DNA from: Saussurea involucrata
Taxonomy: Eukaryota; Streptophyta; Magnoliopsida; Asterales; Asteraceae
Assembly (NCBI GenBank): GCA_033807775.1
Contig: CM066321.1
Span: 252,762,422 to 252,826,421, forward strand
Direction: 5' to 3'
Length of the DNA: 64,000 bases
The notes beneath the pieces were generated by a model. It was not told the DNA's origin and did not search any database. It saw nothing but the letters and a program-made list of their open reading frames with translations. The translations under genes and the position numbers were made by a program. Below are positions 34,484 through 44,865 of this stretch, piece after piece; position 1 is the first letter of the stretch; every line of letters starts with the position of its first letter.

Positions 34484-35764
34484 ATGCCTGAGATTATTGA
34501 AGTTTTTGTGAGACCTGCAATTTCTATAACCAGTTCAGACAATTTACAAAAATTAAGTCCCGTAAAAGCAAAAGAAACAATTTCTAAACCAAAAACTGAG
34601 GTTGTTCATTTTGAAAGCAAGATTGCTAATCTTCAAGCAAAACAAGACGAATATGCAAAAGTTATAAAGATTTTGCAAAAAGAGAAATCTGATTTTCTAA
34701 AGGATTTTGAAAAGGTTCAAGAAAACATAAAGTTGTTAGAAAAAGAGAATGTTGATTTGAAAGAGAAAGGCAATTTTAGAAGAAAGATGTTGACAGAGTC
34801 TGAAAATAGAATCAAATCATGTGAAATGAAAAATTGTCAACTCTTGAAACAGATCTATGATTTTGAACAAGTTTTTATACTTGAAAGAGTGAAATTTGAG
34901 AAAGAGAGAAGAGACTTTCAAACTGAGAGGAAAGGTTTTGAAACAAAGTCTGTTGAATTATCTTTGAAAATTTCTGATTTGGAGAAAATTCTTGCAAAAG
35001 AAAGAAAAGAATTTGAATGCAAGAAAAATGTTTTTCAAAAAGAAAAGAATGGTTTTGAGAAAAAGAAAACAGGAATGTTAAATGAGTTTTCTGTAAAAAT
35101 CAATGAGTTGGAGAAAGAGTTAGAAGATGGAAGGAAAGAGACTGAAAAGAAGAAGGTAAATGGTTTTGAAGAAAAATGCTTAAAAGATGAGTTTGAGAAG
35201 GAAAAGAAAGTTTTTCATTTGGAGATAAGGAGGCTTATTAAGAAATTATCTGATTTATCAACTAAAATCATGATAGAGAGGAAGTCCAAATCTGATTTGC
35301 AGTCAAGGTTTGATTTGTATGTTAAAAAGTTTAAAGAATTTGAAACAAAAGTTGTTGACAAATCAAATCATAGTTCAAAAGATCAGATTCGTTCTTCTAA
35401 TCTGTTTTATGATTCTGCTATTGATAAATCTTATAATTGTTCTTTTAAAAAGATAAAAATGGAATGGAGAGTTAAAGGAACAACTTCCAAGAAAGAAGTG
35501 CCAAAATCAAAAGTTCCTAATTCAAATGTTAAGAAGAACAATACATTTCAAAGAAAATCTTGTGTTAAACCTGATGTGATTTATTCTGTAAATCAATTAG
35601 TCAGAGTTGCACAAAAGAAACTTTGTTGTTCATATTGTGGGACTAATGATTTTGTGAACAAAAATTTTATTCAGCACTGGTATGGTTCTTATAGAATATC
35701 TGCATATGCCACTGCACCTAACAGACCTGGACCCAAGTTCATATGGGTACCAAAGTCAACTTAA
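34484..35764 (+). CDS. Coiled-coil gag-like protein of element C (426 aa)
   Basis: Only ORF of the element, uninterrupted. Start at 34484 is the first ATG of this frame after the leader. Residues about 40-330 are Lys/Glu/Phe-rich heptad-like sequence (repeats such as KERRDFQTERKGFE, KERKEFECKK), so a long coiled coil. The C-terminus has CCSYCGTNDFVNKNFIQHW, a degenerate knuckle-like motif, and ends GPKFIWVPKST. That ending matches the gag C-termini of the autonomous copia elements here. The N-terminal RNA-binding UBN2-like domain is missing. It may co-assemble with the gag of an autonomous SIRE partner; that is inference. The stop is followed by a splice-acceptor-like TCTGTTTTGCAG. Confidence 0.8.
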   Translation: MPEIIEVFVRPAISITSSDNLQKLSPVKAKETISKPKTEVVHFESKIANLQAKQDEYAKVIKILQKEKSDFLKDFEKVQENIKLLEKENVDLKEKGNFRRKMLTESENRIKSCEMKNCQLLKQIYDFEQVFILERVKFEKERRDFQTERKGFETKSVELSLKISDLEKILAKERKEFECKKNVFQKEKNGFEKKKTGMLNEFSVKINELEKELEDGRKETEKKKVNGFEEKCLKDEFEKEKKVFHLEIRRLIKKLSDLSTKIMIERKSKSDLQSRFDLYVKKFKEFETKVVDKSNHSSKDQIRSSNLFYDSAIDKSYNCSFKKIKMEWRVKGTTSKKEVPKSKVPNSNVKKNNTFQRKSCVKPDVIYSVNQLVRVAQKKLCCSYCGTNDFVNKNFIQHWYGSYRISAYATAPNRPGPKFIWVPKST

Positions 35765-35855
35765 TCTGTTTTGCAGGTTATTCATGTGTAGAGTTGAATG
35801 ATAATACTGACACATGACTTAAAACCGATGCTGTGCTTAAATTGAGAATATTGAC

Positions 35856-36701
35856 TTTTGGATAATTCAGTCCAAAACTCGGTCTGAATGTGATTATGGA
35901 CTTACAATTGGTCTCATCTTGATTATGGATTTCTGATTCATACAGATCAATTTGTTGATTTTGAAGATTTTTTTTGAAAAAGTTCTGTTTGCTATGAGGT
36001 TATCGAACTCATAGTTGTGGGTGTTTTTAGTAGAAAACATTTCCAGAGAATGTGTTCAGAATCACATTTTGAGCAACCCTGCAAATTTTGGTTGAAAAAT
36101 TCTGATTTTTGAGCAAGTTATGGTGATTTGAAATTCAGAATGTTCAAAAATCACAAAATCCAAAAATTTTTTCTAAGGAATTTTCTCTGGATAGTTTTAT
36201 CCGAATTCTGACTCTCTTACTCAGAAGTTCTGATCCTACTACTCAGAATTCTGACTCAACTAATCAGAATTCTGACTCTGATACTTGGAATTTTGAACAA
36301 GTCTCAGACTTCTGACTATACTACTCAGAATTCTGACTCAACTAATCAGAATTCTGACTCTGATACTTAGAATTTTGAGCAAGTTACTCAGAATTCTGAC
36401 TCTTCTAATCAGAATTCTGACTCTACTACTCAGAATTTTTTTTTTTGATAACTAATGAGGAATCATCGTAGATGATTACCAAAATCTCTTGATTTTGCAG
36501 GATTATCTTGACTTCAGAGGAAGTATTGACTCAAAATTTGATCTGATTGTTTCAAGATAATGTTCAAAACCCGTGATTCAACGTTTTAGGTTTTTGAACA
36601 TATCAGTTCAAAACCCGTACTTAAATGAATATGGCTTCTGAATAATTCAGTTCAGGACCCGTACTTCAGAGACTAAGACTTCTAAACAAATCAGTTTAGA
36701 A
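35856..36701 (+). repeat. Dispersed hairpins with conserved AAATCA-like loop, element C
   Basis: Four inverted repeats: 35856-35877 (TTTTGGA/TCCAAAA), 36592-36613 (TTTTGAAC/GTTCAAAA, loop ATATCA), 36636-36657 (TTCTGAA/TTCAGGA, one G-U), 36680-36701 (TTCTAAAC/GTTTAGAA, loop AAATCA). Most are followed by ACCCGTACTT-like sequence. Stem bases change in pairs between copies. Confidence 0.8.
36203..36438. repeat. CAGAATTCTG palindrome array, element C
   Basis: About nine copies of TCAGAATTCTGACT or the TCAGAAGTTCTGA variant, with CTACTA/CAACTAA spacers; the same word is in the LTRs of this element. Lies between the first and second hairpins of the 3' region. Confidence 0.9.
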
Positions 36702-37182
36702 CTCATATTTCTCAGGTGATATCCTTAACTGTCATATTTTTATGTTTCAAGAAACAAGTGGTGAAAGGTAACATTGCATTAAGTTTATTTCTATTGCTTT
36801 GAATGCTTGAATCTTATCAAATTTAATTCAATGATATGATTTTTTTTTAATTTTCATTCAATGAATAAAATGTGTGTCAAAGAGTGATTTTACAAGTATG
36901 TTGTATTATCTGAGCTATATTTGTTTCAACTTTCACTTCTGAATTAAATCGAAAGGTAAGCAAAACATGAATGAAATTATGCCGAATGCTCAATGTTATG
37001 AAATCTATACTTATATAGATTATAATGCTCAAAAAGCCTAAATGTCAGAATGATGGATGGAAACAAAAATATGGGGAAGTACTATGTTTTAGAACCAAGT
37101 GATTGAGATATCATTCATATTTTGTGATGGAAATCTGAACTTATATAGAATATCATTTAGTTTGAAAGTTTGTACCTGTGGC

Positions 37183-37291
37183 CTTTCTGGTTTGGGAGAG
37201 TAAGTCCTAAGGGGTGCTAGTCACCTAGTCCCTAAGACCAACTGGTCTGGGATCGGCTGACCCAAATCCTGCAATAGAACCAGATAGAAAG
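37183..37291 (+). ncRNA. Candidate structured RNA module, element C copy 1
   Basis: About 108-nt module with a closing stem CTGGTT/AACCAG and internal hairpins TTGGGA/TCCTAA, GGTG/CACC, GACC/GGTC (loop AACT) and TGGG/CCCA. Repeated downstream and twice in element C', with several base-pair-preserving changes. Predicted from inverted repeats by eye, not folded by program. Confidence 0.55.
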
Positions 37292-37336
37292 TCATGTTCT
37301 ACTGGTGCAAATGGGTTTAAGATATATCGATGTGGC

Positions 37337-37445
37337 CTTTCTGGTTTGGGAAATTAAGTTCCAAGGGGTGCTTGTCACCTAGCACCTAAGACTAACTGGT
37401 CTGGGATATGCTGACCCAAATCCTGCTATAGAACCAGATAGAAAG
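37337..37445 (+). ncRNA. Candidate structured RNA module, element C copy 2
   Basis: Tandem second copy of the module. Variants: the TTGGGA/TTCCAA stem keeps pairing by a G-U pair, and GACT/GGTC also keeps pairing by G-U. The AGGGG/CACCT arm has one mismatch. Confidence 0.55.
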
Positions 37446-37990
37446 TCATGTTTAACGATGTATCTTATTCTTACTAAACTTTTTGATTAAAAGATGCCAA
37501 TGTGCACAAAATTAAAAGATGCCAATGTGCACAAAATTAAAAGATGCCAATGAGCACATATCTCTTGAAACTGTGGGAAAATTCAAAGTCGCAATAAACC
37601 TGTAAATTTGTGAAAATCCTGATTTTGGACAAATAGTGTGAGTAGAGCAAAGTATTCGTATATGTTTTTAGAATTGCATATTCTTGAAGCTAATCATATT
37701 TCGCATGCTAAGCACACCAAATAGATTTAATAAAGAGATTGAAACTGAACATTTTTAACTTGATATGCAATGATGACTTGTATTTGAATCCAAACACATA
37801 CATTTGATTTCATTTGATTGAAAAATCTGTTAAATTTCATTAAGTTGGATTTCTTTTGTAAAATTTTCAGATGATCAAATGTTAGTAGTTATCAAGTATA
37901 GTTCAGTGAATCTTATTTTCCTTGCATAAATGTTTCATTAAAGCACTATATTTGAAATGAATAATTTTAATGAAATATATGCATACTTTC

Positions 37991-38466
37991 AGGGGGAGAA
38001 AACAATTTGCTCCAGAATTCTTATTTTGAGGGGGAGCAAGGTTATTAATTAAGGAGGAGAAAAAGCATAGACTTCATTCGAAGAAAAAGCATCGCTAAAG
38101 TTTTGAAAAACAAGGGGGAGAAAAGCTAAAGATTTTGAAGATGATTCTGCTTTACAAAACTTTAGGGGGAGAAAAGCTAAAGATTTTGAAGATGATTTTG
38201 CTTTCCAAAACTTTAGGGGGAGAAAAGCTAAAGATAAGATTTGTCATTTCAAGGGGGAGCAAAGAAAAAGCAAATATGTAACAGAAATCAATTTGGAAAT
38301 CGTTGCTGCTGCTGATTAAAGACTGACCAGAAGTTGTTAACTCAGATTATTCAGAATTCTGAGCAAAAGTTGTCAAAACATTCAGAAGAGCTCCTTCTGA
38401 AGATTGTTCCTGCTCTAAGAATTTGATGGTGAAAAGTACAAGTGTGTTTGACAAAAAGGGGGAGAT
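37991..38466 (+). repeat. Array of polypurine-tract-like AGGGGGAG sequences before the 3' LTR, element C
   Basis: AGGGGGAG or similar at about 37991, 38030, 38111, 38163, 38215, 38252 and the functional-position copy at 38457-38466 immediately before the LTR. A unit of about 52 bases (AGGGGGAGAAAAGCTAAAGAT...) is repeated nearly three times (38111-38240). Confidence 0.85.
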
Positions 38467-39023
38467 TGTTAGGTCTAGAGTTTTGTCAAAAACACAAGTG
38501 TTGAGTTCTGAGTAAGAAGACTAAAGAAGACTCAGAAGACTCAGAAGTTCTGAGTAGAAGACTCAGAAGTTCTGAGTGAGAAATCTCAAAAAGATTCTAA
38601 GTGTTGGATTCTGACTAGAAGGTTCAGAGTTCTGAGTAGGAGACTCAGAACTTCTGACTATGAAGACAAATGTTCTGAAGCGCTTATTCAGAAGTATGTT
38701 CAGAATTCATATCTTGGGATATTATCTGTTATATTCAGTTACTAATTAGGACACGTGTAATTGTTCTATTAGTCTGTTTCTCATATGTACTGTAGCTTTA
38801 GCTATTATCTACAGTATATATAGGAGTTAGCAACTGTAGCTAACTGAATTTTTGGCTAACCTTTTGGATAACTCTTTACGCATAAATTGTTAGATCTATT
38901 GAGAGAGAAATTCATTGTAATATCTTGTAATTCACAGATTGTTAATAGATCATATGACCAGTTGCTGTTAATACGATCTTAATTGTTCATATTTGATTGT
39001 AAGAGTGTATCCTAAGACTTTCA
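38467..39023 (+). repeat. 3' LTR of element C (557 bp)
   Basis: Same length as the 5' LTR and no difference found by eye, so a very young insertion. TATA-like sequence near 38815. Ends at target repeat GAATG. Confidence 0.95.
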
Positions 39024-39028
39024 GAATG

Positions 39029-40040
39029 GAAAGCAAGTTACGAGAGATCATTTTTCATCAAATCAGAAGTTATTGTTGAGAAGGAGCAGAGAATTGAACA
39101 GAATGTGGTATCAATGGAAGAATGGACAAAAGAAGCAACTGTTTCTGAAGATAAAGAAAAAGAAGATAACAAGATTTGTGAAGAAGGAGAGAAAAAAGAT
39201 GAGACAGAAAAAGAGAAGAAAGATGATGATGTTTCAAAGAAAACATCAAAAAATGATGATAAAGAAATGAAGCAAATAGTATGGCCTGATGGTACACAGT
39301 ATTGGGATGGCTTGGCATATTCAGAAGATATTAATAATGCTTTCAAGGATGCTAATGAAAAAACCCAAGAAGCAATTGAAGAACAATTTCAGGTTGAAGC
39401 TACAATATTGATAGAGGGTGTTCTTGCAGACATTGATATGGAAATGAAGGATAAGGAGATAAAGAAGACAGAAGAGGAAGATAACAAAGATGAACAGAAC
39501 GAAGGAGATAAGAATGATGAAGAGAGGGAAGGAGAGAAGAATGAAGATGAGATGCAGGTAGGAGATGAGAAAAAGAAAGAGAAAAGAGAAGATCACACGG
39601 AGGCGGGAGTTGAGAAGATCAAAGAGGAGAAAAATGAAGAAGGGAAGACTGAAGAGGAAAAGAATGAAGAAGAAAAGTAAGAAGAGAAGAAGAATGAGGA
39701 AGAAGAGAAGAAAGCAGAAGAGAAGAAGGATGAGGAGGAGAATATAGAAAAAAGTGAGACCCAAGTTTCAAATCCAACCTATTCTCTGGGGATGTCACAG
39801 TTACATACCCCCAAAAAAAGTTGTTGAGGATGAAGAGGTTGTCAGCAAGAAAGGGCCACTTTTTATCAGAATAAAACAAACAGAAGTGAATGACCCTGAG
39901 AAGAAGTTATAAAGAATAGAAAAAAATAGGTGAACAACTAAAATCACTTTACCTTCAAAGGAGAGTGGATCCAACCAAGAATCTAACAACAACGGAAAAC
40001 AATGTTGGCAATTGTATATTTCTTTACAAGGAGATAAACT
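39029..40040 (+). pseudogene. Ulp1-like gene, acidic linker exon (continuation)
   Basis: Continues the exon broken by element C. It reads WKASYERSFFIKSEVIVEKE, then a very long Lys/Glu-rich stretch with a short island of ordinary sequence (IVWPDGTQYWDGLAYSEDIN). An in-frame TAA at 39678 and at least one further frameshift precede SNPTYSLGMSQLHTPKK, KGPLFIRIKQTEVN, NLTTTENNV and finally YISLQGDKL. A donor GTAAGT at 40041 would join YISLQGDKL to DVVFATSDGQ of the next exon at 46182. The acidic linker between an N-terminal domain and the peptidase domain is usual for these proteins. Shadow ORFs on the minus strand here come only from the repetitive composition. Confidence 0.65.
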
Positions 40041-40077
40041 GTAAGTTTTAAAATTAATACATATTGTACATTATTAA

Positions 40078-40352
40078 TGTTAGTGCAATATGTCTTCAAG
40101 GTTTAAATATAGAAAGGTCAAAGTCAGAGTCAATGTATTGAGTTGTATTGTGTTGTTTACACCTTGTAATGTGTTTAGTATAAATAGGTTTTGTTGTGTA
40201 TTAGTTGGTAGGACTCTTAGAAACATTCTCTTAATTCACATTCATATCTTAGAGAGAGAAAGTGCAGAACTCATATCTTGTATACAGTGTTCTTGATCAA
40301 TGGATGACAAATTCACATCTTCTCTATCTTGATTGATCTTTAGGGTTTAACA
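40078..40352 (+). repeat. 5' LTR of element C' (275 bp)
   Basis: TGTTAGTG...TTAACA with TATA box TATAAATA at 40179-40186. Confidence 0.95.
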
Positions 40353-40354
40353 AT

Positions 40355-40367
40355 TGGTATCAGAGCA
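40355..40367 (+). promoter_or_regulatory. tRNA-Met primer binding site of element C'
   Basis: TGGTATCAGAGCA two bases after the LTR. A second near-copy (TGATATCAGAGCA) lies at 40395-40407. Confidence 0.9.
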
Positions 40368-41792
40368 CGTTATTGAAGATCTTGGATTAACAATTGATAT
40401 CAGAGCAGATTCAAGATTTAGAGGAGAATTTCTACTGATCTAACACATCAAATTTGCGGAATTCTCAAGGAAATTTGATCGATTTTCTTGATTTTTTCAA
40501 GAAAATCTCGTTTTCTTGGATTTTTGTCAAATTTGTGTGATTCTTGGTCGAATCTGATCAAGATTTAGTTCGTTGGATTTGTTTTTGATAGAGGAACACT
40601 TTTCGTTCAAGGATCGGAGGCTAATTTCGTCGTTTTGAGGATCGATTTGAAGGATTTCAAGAATTCTGATCAGTTCGTCATTTTCAATCTGATCAGTTTA
40701 TCAGATTTTGATTCAGTGATTTTCAGCAAAATTGGATTACATCTTTGTGTTAGAAACTTGTTTTCTAACATATCTTCAAATTTTGGTTGATTAATTTCAA
40801 GTTTTTGAGAGTCAATTTGAAGATTTAGAAAAATTTTGTGTTCTTGAGAAAAAGTTCACTGTGAATTTTTTTTTTGATTGTGATATTGCAAAATATTGTT
40901 GTTTTGATATGTTTTTGTGCAAAATCGTTTCCAAAAACAAGTTTTAGACATGTTTCAATCAAAGATTTCAAGTTTTAATGCATAAAATTCATTTTTGAAT
41001 TTTTTGAGTTGAAAGTGTTCTTGAGGTGTTCTTGAGGTGTTCTTGAGTGTTCTTGGATAAAATCTTTAAATCTGAGTTTTTGATCCATATTTTTTATTTG
41101 AGATTTTATAAAAAGTTGTTTGTGATGTTGTTTTGATCCTAAATTGAAAAATCTAATATTGTTTAGTGAGTTTGTATGTGTGCAGCAAAGTGAAACAAGA
41201 ATTATCGCAACACTCAAGCAAGGAATTCGCAACCTACATAAATTCAGTTGTATGTGAGTATGCTTAAGGAATTCGCAAGCCAAAGAAGAAGGTTTGCGCA
41301 AGAGGCAGTTGCGAATTCCTGACTTAGTTAAATTGACCTACATGATTGCTTGCTTCAATTAATTTTCACCTACATGTTTGCTTGCTTTGAATTAGTTTCA
41401 CCTAGTTGCTTGCTTGCTTAATTAGATTAAGCTACTTGCTTGACTGCTTCCAGATCTCGTATACTTCGGTTTTCGCAAGATTGGTTAACAGATTTTCTGC
41501 ACCAGATCTCAAGGGTTTTCTTTCGTGTAACACTGGTTTTCGCAAGCTATTCTTACGAAAATAGTAACTTTTCGTAAGCCTTTGTTACGCAAACCTCAAG
41601 CTGTTTGTATACCACTCCTACGCAAATCTCAACTTTTCGCAAGCCACTCATTTGTGAATTTTGAGTATTTCGCAACTGCTCTTGCGATTTTTTGTTACTT
41701 AGTCAAATTTTCTGAATTGTTCATTTCAGACCTTTCTGTTTGGTTACTGTTTTTCTGATCTGTTCTGTTTAAGCATTTTTGTTTAGATCACG
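40368..41792 (+). repeat. Long leader of element C' with TTCGCAA/TTGCGAA words
   Basis: 1.4-kb leader with no convincing ORF. From 41200 to 41690 the word TTCGCAA or its complement TTGCGAA and near variants (TACGCAAA, TTCGTAAG) recur about a dozen times; joined halves make a perfect palindrome. GCTTGCTT repeats lie at 41345-41445. The first half (40480-40900) is T-rich with TTTTGATT-type repeats. Confidence 0.6.
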
Positions 41793-43209
41793 ATGTCTTT
41801 TCAAGCTTCAGGTAATCGTCCTCCGATGCTTAACAAGGATTCGGATTTTGTGAAATGGACGGTCGACTTCATGGATTTCATTTCGAAAAGAGAAAATGGA
41901 GATTTAATGATAAAATCTTTCACCGAAGGCCCGTTGATCCTTTATAAACGGAAAGAAGATTTTACTGAAGAAGAGATATATCGGAAGAGAGCTGATAAAG
42001 ATGCAACATCATATTTGATCCTTGTTATTTCCAAACTTCCACAATATACTTGTGCTCGATTAAATGCTTTCAAAAATAATCCTATGTTGTGTTGGAAGGA
42101 ATTAACGAAGCTAATGCATGGATCGTATGTTGATTTCAGGGTAAAGAAAGTGAAGAATGCTGATAAGGAGGATACAAATCAGACAACATCAGAAATTCAC
42201 AAAGAGGAATCATCAAAAGCGGAAGAAAAGAAAGTTGATTTAGAGAAAAAGGAAGACATGAAGGATGTGATAGAAGATTCTGAGAAGATTACTGAGCTTA
42301 CAAAGAGACTATCAGATTTAGAAAAATTAATAAAAGATGAAAGAGAAGAACATAAGAAAGAAAGAGAGGGTCTAGCTCTAAGAATTTCGGATCTTGAAAA
42401 GGAATTGAAGATGAAGACTAAAGCTTGTGAAGATAACAAAGCTTTTGAACTCCAATTCCAAAGACTTTCCAAGCAGAACTCAGATTTTCAGAAAATATTA
42501 TTTTTAGAGAAGCAAAAGGTGGAGAAGGAAAGAGCCGAGTTTGAGGTTAAAAGGAAAGAGTTTGAAGTAAAGAATGGGAAGCTTTCAGAGAAAATTTCTA
42601 AACTGCAAGAGGAGTTGGATTTGGAAAGAAGTGAGTTAGAAAAGAGAAAGAAAACTGAGTTTCAAGCAAGGAGCGTAAAGGATGATTTTTCTGTAGAACG
42701 GAAGATATTTCAGCAAGAAATTCAGAAACTCACGAAGAACTTGGCGGGTTTATCTACAGATATCATGAAGGAAAAGAGGGTGAATTGTGATATTCGGAAG
42801 AAGCTCGAGTTGATGACAAAGGAACGAAATGCCTTAAAAGACAAAGTGAGGTCGTTCAACAACTCCGAGTGTTTTTCAGAATGTCTGATGCGTCCTTCTA
42901 ACATTTTCTACGAGCATTCTGTGGATATGTCTTCCAAATACTATGCTAATCTTCCTTCCTACAAAAGAGTCAACATGCAATGGAAGGTAAAAGGTACATT
43001 TCCTGGAAAAGATGTACCAAAATATCATTTCCAAATAAGAATTTTACAACGAAAGTTAATTCTTTTGTTAATTCTTTTGTTAATTCTTATTGCGGAAATA
43101 ATGATTTTGTTAATAATAATTATGTTCAATATTGGTATGGTACTTACCATTTTCCTTCTTATAGAGCTCCGCTTAACGTGTCAGGACCCAAGACACGTTG
43201 GGTACCATA
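41793..43209 (+). pseudogene. Gag-like coiled-coil protein of element C', late frameshift
   Basis: Starts at 41793 (MSFQASGNRPPMLNKDSDF), the first ATG after the leader. Residues 20-120 look like a gag N-terminal domain (DFVKWTVDFMDFISKRENGD, LVISKLPQYTCARLNAFKNN). From about 130 to 420 it is Lys/Glu-rich coiled coil like element C. Near 43020 the frame shifts: the ORF runs on to 43250 with an irrelevant hydrophobic tail. The expected C-terminus is in another frame ending at 43209 (YCGNNDFVNNNYVQYWYG ... GPKTRWVP), homologous to element C. A triplicated TTAATTCTTTTG at 43063-43093 lies beside the shift. So this copy retains the RNA-binding-type domain that element C lacks. Confidence 0.75.
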
Positions 43210-43399
43210 ATCAACTTAATCTGTTTTGCAGATTTAGAGGCAAGCGTTGAACTCTCGGAAGATGAAGTACTTGTGCATTCAAAGTTTATATTGAACATCA
43301 CATAATTTCAGGGAGTTTTCTATCCTTTTATATATACATGTGAGAATTGATTAATCTTTCGGTATATTGTAGGGGGAGAGAGATACACGACAATGGCTA

Positions 43400-43595
43400 T
43401 TGAACAAATCAGTTCAAAACCCGCACTTCAACGGTAATGGCTTTTGAACAAATCAGTTCAAAACCCGCACTTCAACGGTAATGGATTTTGAACAAATCAG
43501 TTCAAAACCCGCACTTCAACGGTAAAGGCTTCTAAACAAATCAGTTTAGAACCCGTACTTCAAAGACTATGACTTCTAAACAAATCAGTTTAGAA
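43400..43595 (+). repeat. Five tandem hairpins with loop AAATCA, element C'
   Basis: Units of about 40-46 bases. Hairpins at 43400-43417, 43442-43463 and 43486-43507 have stem TTTTGAAC/GTTCAAAA (the first is only TTGAAC/GTTCAA). 43530-43551 and 43574-43595 have stem TTCTAAAC/GTTTAGAA. The loop AAATCA is constant; two stem positions change together with their partners. Each is followed by ACCCGCACTTCAACGG or a variant. Confidence 0.9.
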
Positions 43596-44080
43596 CTCGT
43601 ACTTATCAGGTGATATCCTTTCACTGTCATATCTTTCTATTTTTAGGACATGTGCTTAAAGGTAACATTGTGTTATATTTTATGTCTACTAACGTTGAAA
43701 GTTTGAACTTTCACAAGTTTAATTCAATGAAGTGAAAAATTATTCAATTTTTCATTCAATGAATAAAATGTGTGTTAAGGATGATTTTACGAGCATTCTT
43801 GTATCGTCGGAGTTATATTTGTTTCTACTTTCGCTTCTAAAATAAGTCGAAAGGTCAGCGAAACATGTTTGAGATTTTGATACAAGTGCAAAATTGTGTA
43901 AATCTAGACTTATTTAGAATACAATGCTCACAAAGCCTATCCGTCTTAATCATGAATGGAAACGAAAATATGGGAGAAGCACTACGTTTTTGAACCAAGT
44001 GATTGAGATGCTATAATAATAAAAAAAATTATATATATATATAATAAAATCATTCAGTTTGATAGTCTGTGCCTGTGGCC

Positions 44081-44188
44081 TATCTGGTTTGGGAGATTAA
44101 GTCCCAAGGGGTACTCGTTACCTAGCCCCTAAGATCAACTGATCTGGGATTGGCTGACCCAAATCCTGCTATAGAACCAGGTAGAAAG
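44081..44188 (+). ncRNA. Candidate structured RNA module, element C' copy 1
   Basis: Closing stem CTGGTT/AACCAG; hairpins TTGGGA/TCCCAA, GGTA/TACC (44110-44113, 44119-44122) and GATC/GATC with loop AACT (44133-44144). Against element C (GGTG/CACC and GACC/GGTC) both stems change on both sides and still pair. Confidence 0.6.
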
Positions 44189-44233
44189 CCATGTTCTACT
44201 GGTACAGATGGGATTAAGGTATATCGATGTAGC

Positions 44234-44342
44234 CTTTCTGGTTCGGGAGAGTAAGTTCCAAGGGGTGCTTGTCACCTAGCCCCTAAGGCCAACTGGTCTG
44301 GGATCGGCTGACCCAAATCCTGCTATAGGACCAGTTAGAAAG
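44234..44342 (+). ncRNA. Candidate structured RNA module, element C' copy 2
   Basis: Second copy; closing stem CTGGTTC/GGACCAG, hairpins GGTG/CACC, AGGGG/CCCCT and GGCC/GGTC (one G-U). The first hairpin has one mismatch. Confidence 0.55.
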
Positions 44343-44865
44343 TTACGTTTACGGTGTATCTTAGTCTTAATAAACTGTTTGATTATAAAAGATGCCAATG
44401 TGCACATAATAAAAGTTGCCAATGTGCACAATATGAAAAGATGCCTAAGAGCACACATCTTGAAACTTGGGGAAAATACAAAGTCGCGATATACCTGTAA
44501 ATTTGTGAAAATTCTATTTTTGGACAAATAGTGTGAGTAAGAGCAAAGTATTCTTATAGGTTTTAGAGGTGCATTTGCTTGTTGCTAATCATATTTCGCA
44601 TGCTAGCACACCAAATAGATTTAATAAAGGAGTTGAAACTGAACATTTTTAACTTGATATGCAATGATGTCTTGTTTTTTAATCCAAACGCATGCATTTG
44701 ATTTCACTTGATGGAAATATCTGTTACATTTCATTAAGTTGAATTTCTTTTGTTTGGTGTTCAAATGATTAAATGTTAGTAGTTATAAAATGTTGTTCAA
44801 TGAATTCTATTTTCTTTATATAAGTTTGTTAAAATGTGCGCTTATATGATTTTTATGCAAATTTT

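Larger units (their letters stand above)
33438..39023 (+). mobile_element. Gag-only LTR element C (TR-GAG-like, SIRE-related), inserted in a Ulp1 exon
   Basis: 5586 bp with 557-bp LTRs (33438-33994, 38467-39023) that appear identical, primer site 33997-34009, a single ORF (34484-35764), and target repeat GAATG (33433-33437, 39024-39028). The interrupted exon reads in frame from AIMLYPEDSSFTE to WKASYERSFFIK across the site. No protease, integrase, RT or RNase H is present, so it depends on another element's enzymes. 36702-37182 and 37446-37990 hold no ORF; the latter includes three GATGCCAATGTGCACAAAATT-type direct repeats (37493-37555). The 3' region is shared with element C' at 40078-45804. 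Confidence 0.9.

Noticed and set aside
33500..36438. Heat-shock element in the CAGAAGTTCTG / CAGAATTCTG words of element C
   Set aside because: The consensus needs GAA-N2-TTC; here the half-sites are separated by one or zero bases.
36203..36438. CRISPR-like repeat array
   Set aside because: Plant retroelement context, irregular spacing and self-similar spacers.
39038..39879. Minus-strand Leu/Phe/Ser-rich ORFs that look like membrane proteins
   Set aside because: Antisense shadows of the Lys/Glu-rich linker exon on the plus strand.
40395..40407. Second primer binding site in element C'
   Set aside because: It is not adjacent to an LTR end and has a mismatch; probably a local duplication of the leader start.
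37183..44342. Hammerhead ribozyme or tRNA in the structured modules
   Set aside because: No CTGATGA/GAAA core pair and no tRNA T-arm; the fold seen is a set of simple hairpins.
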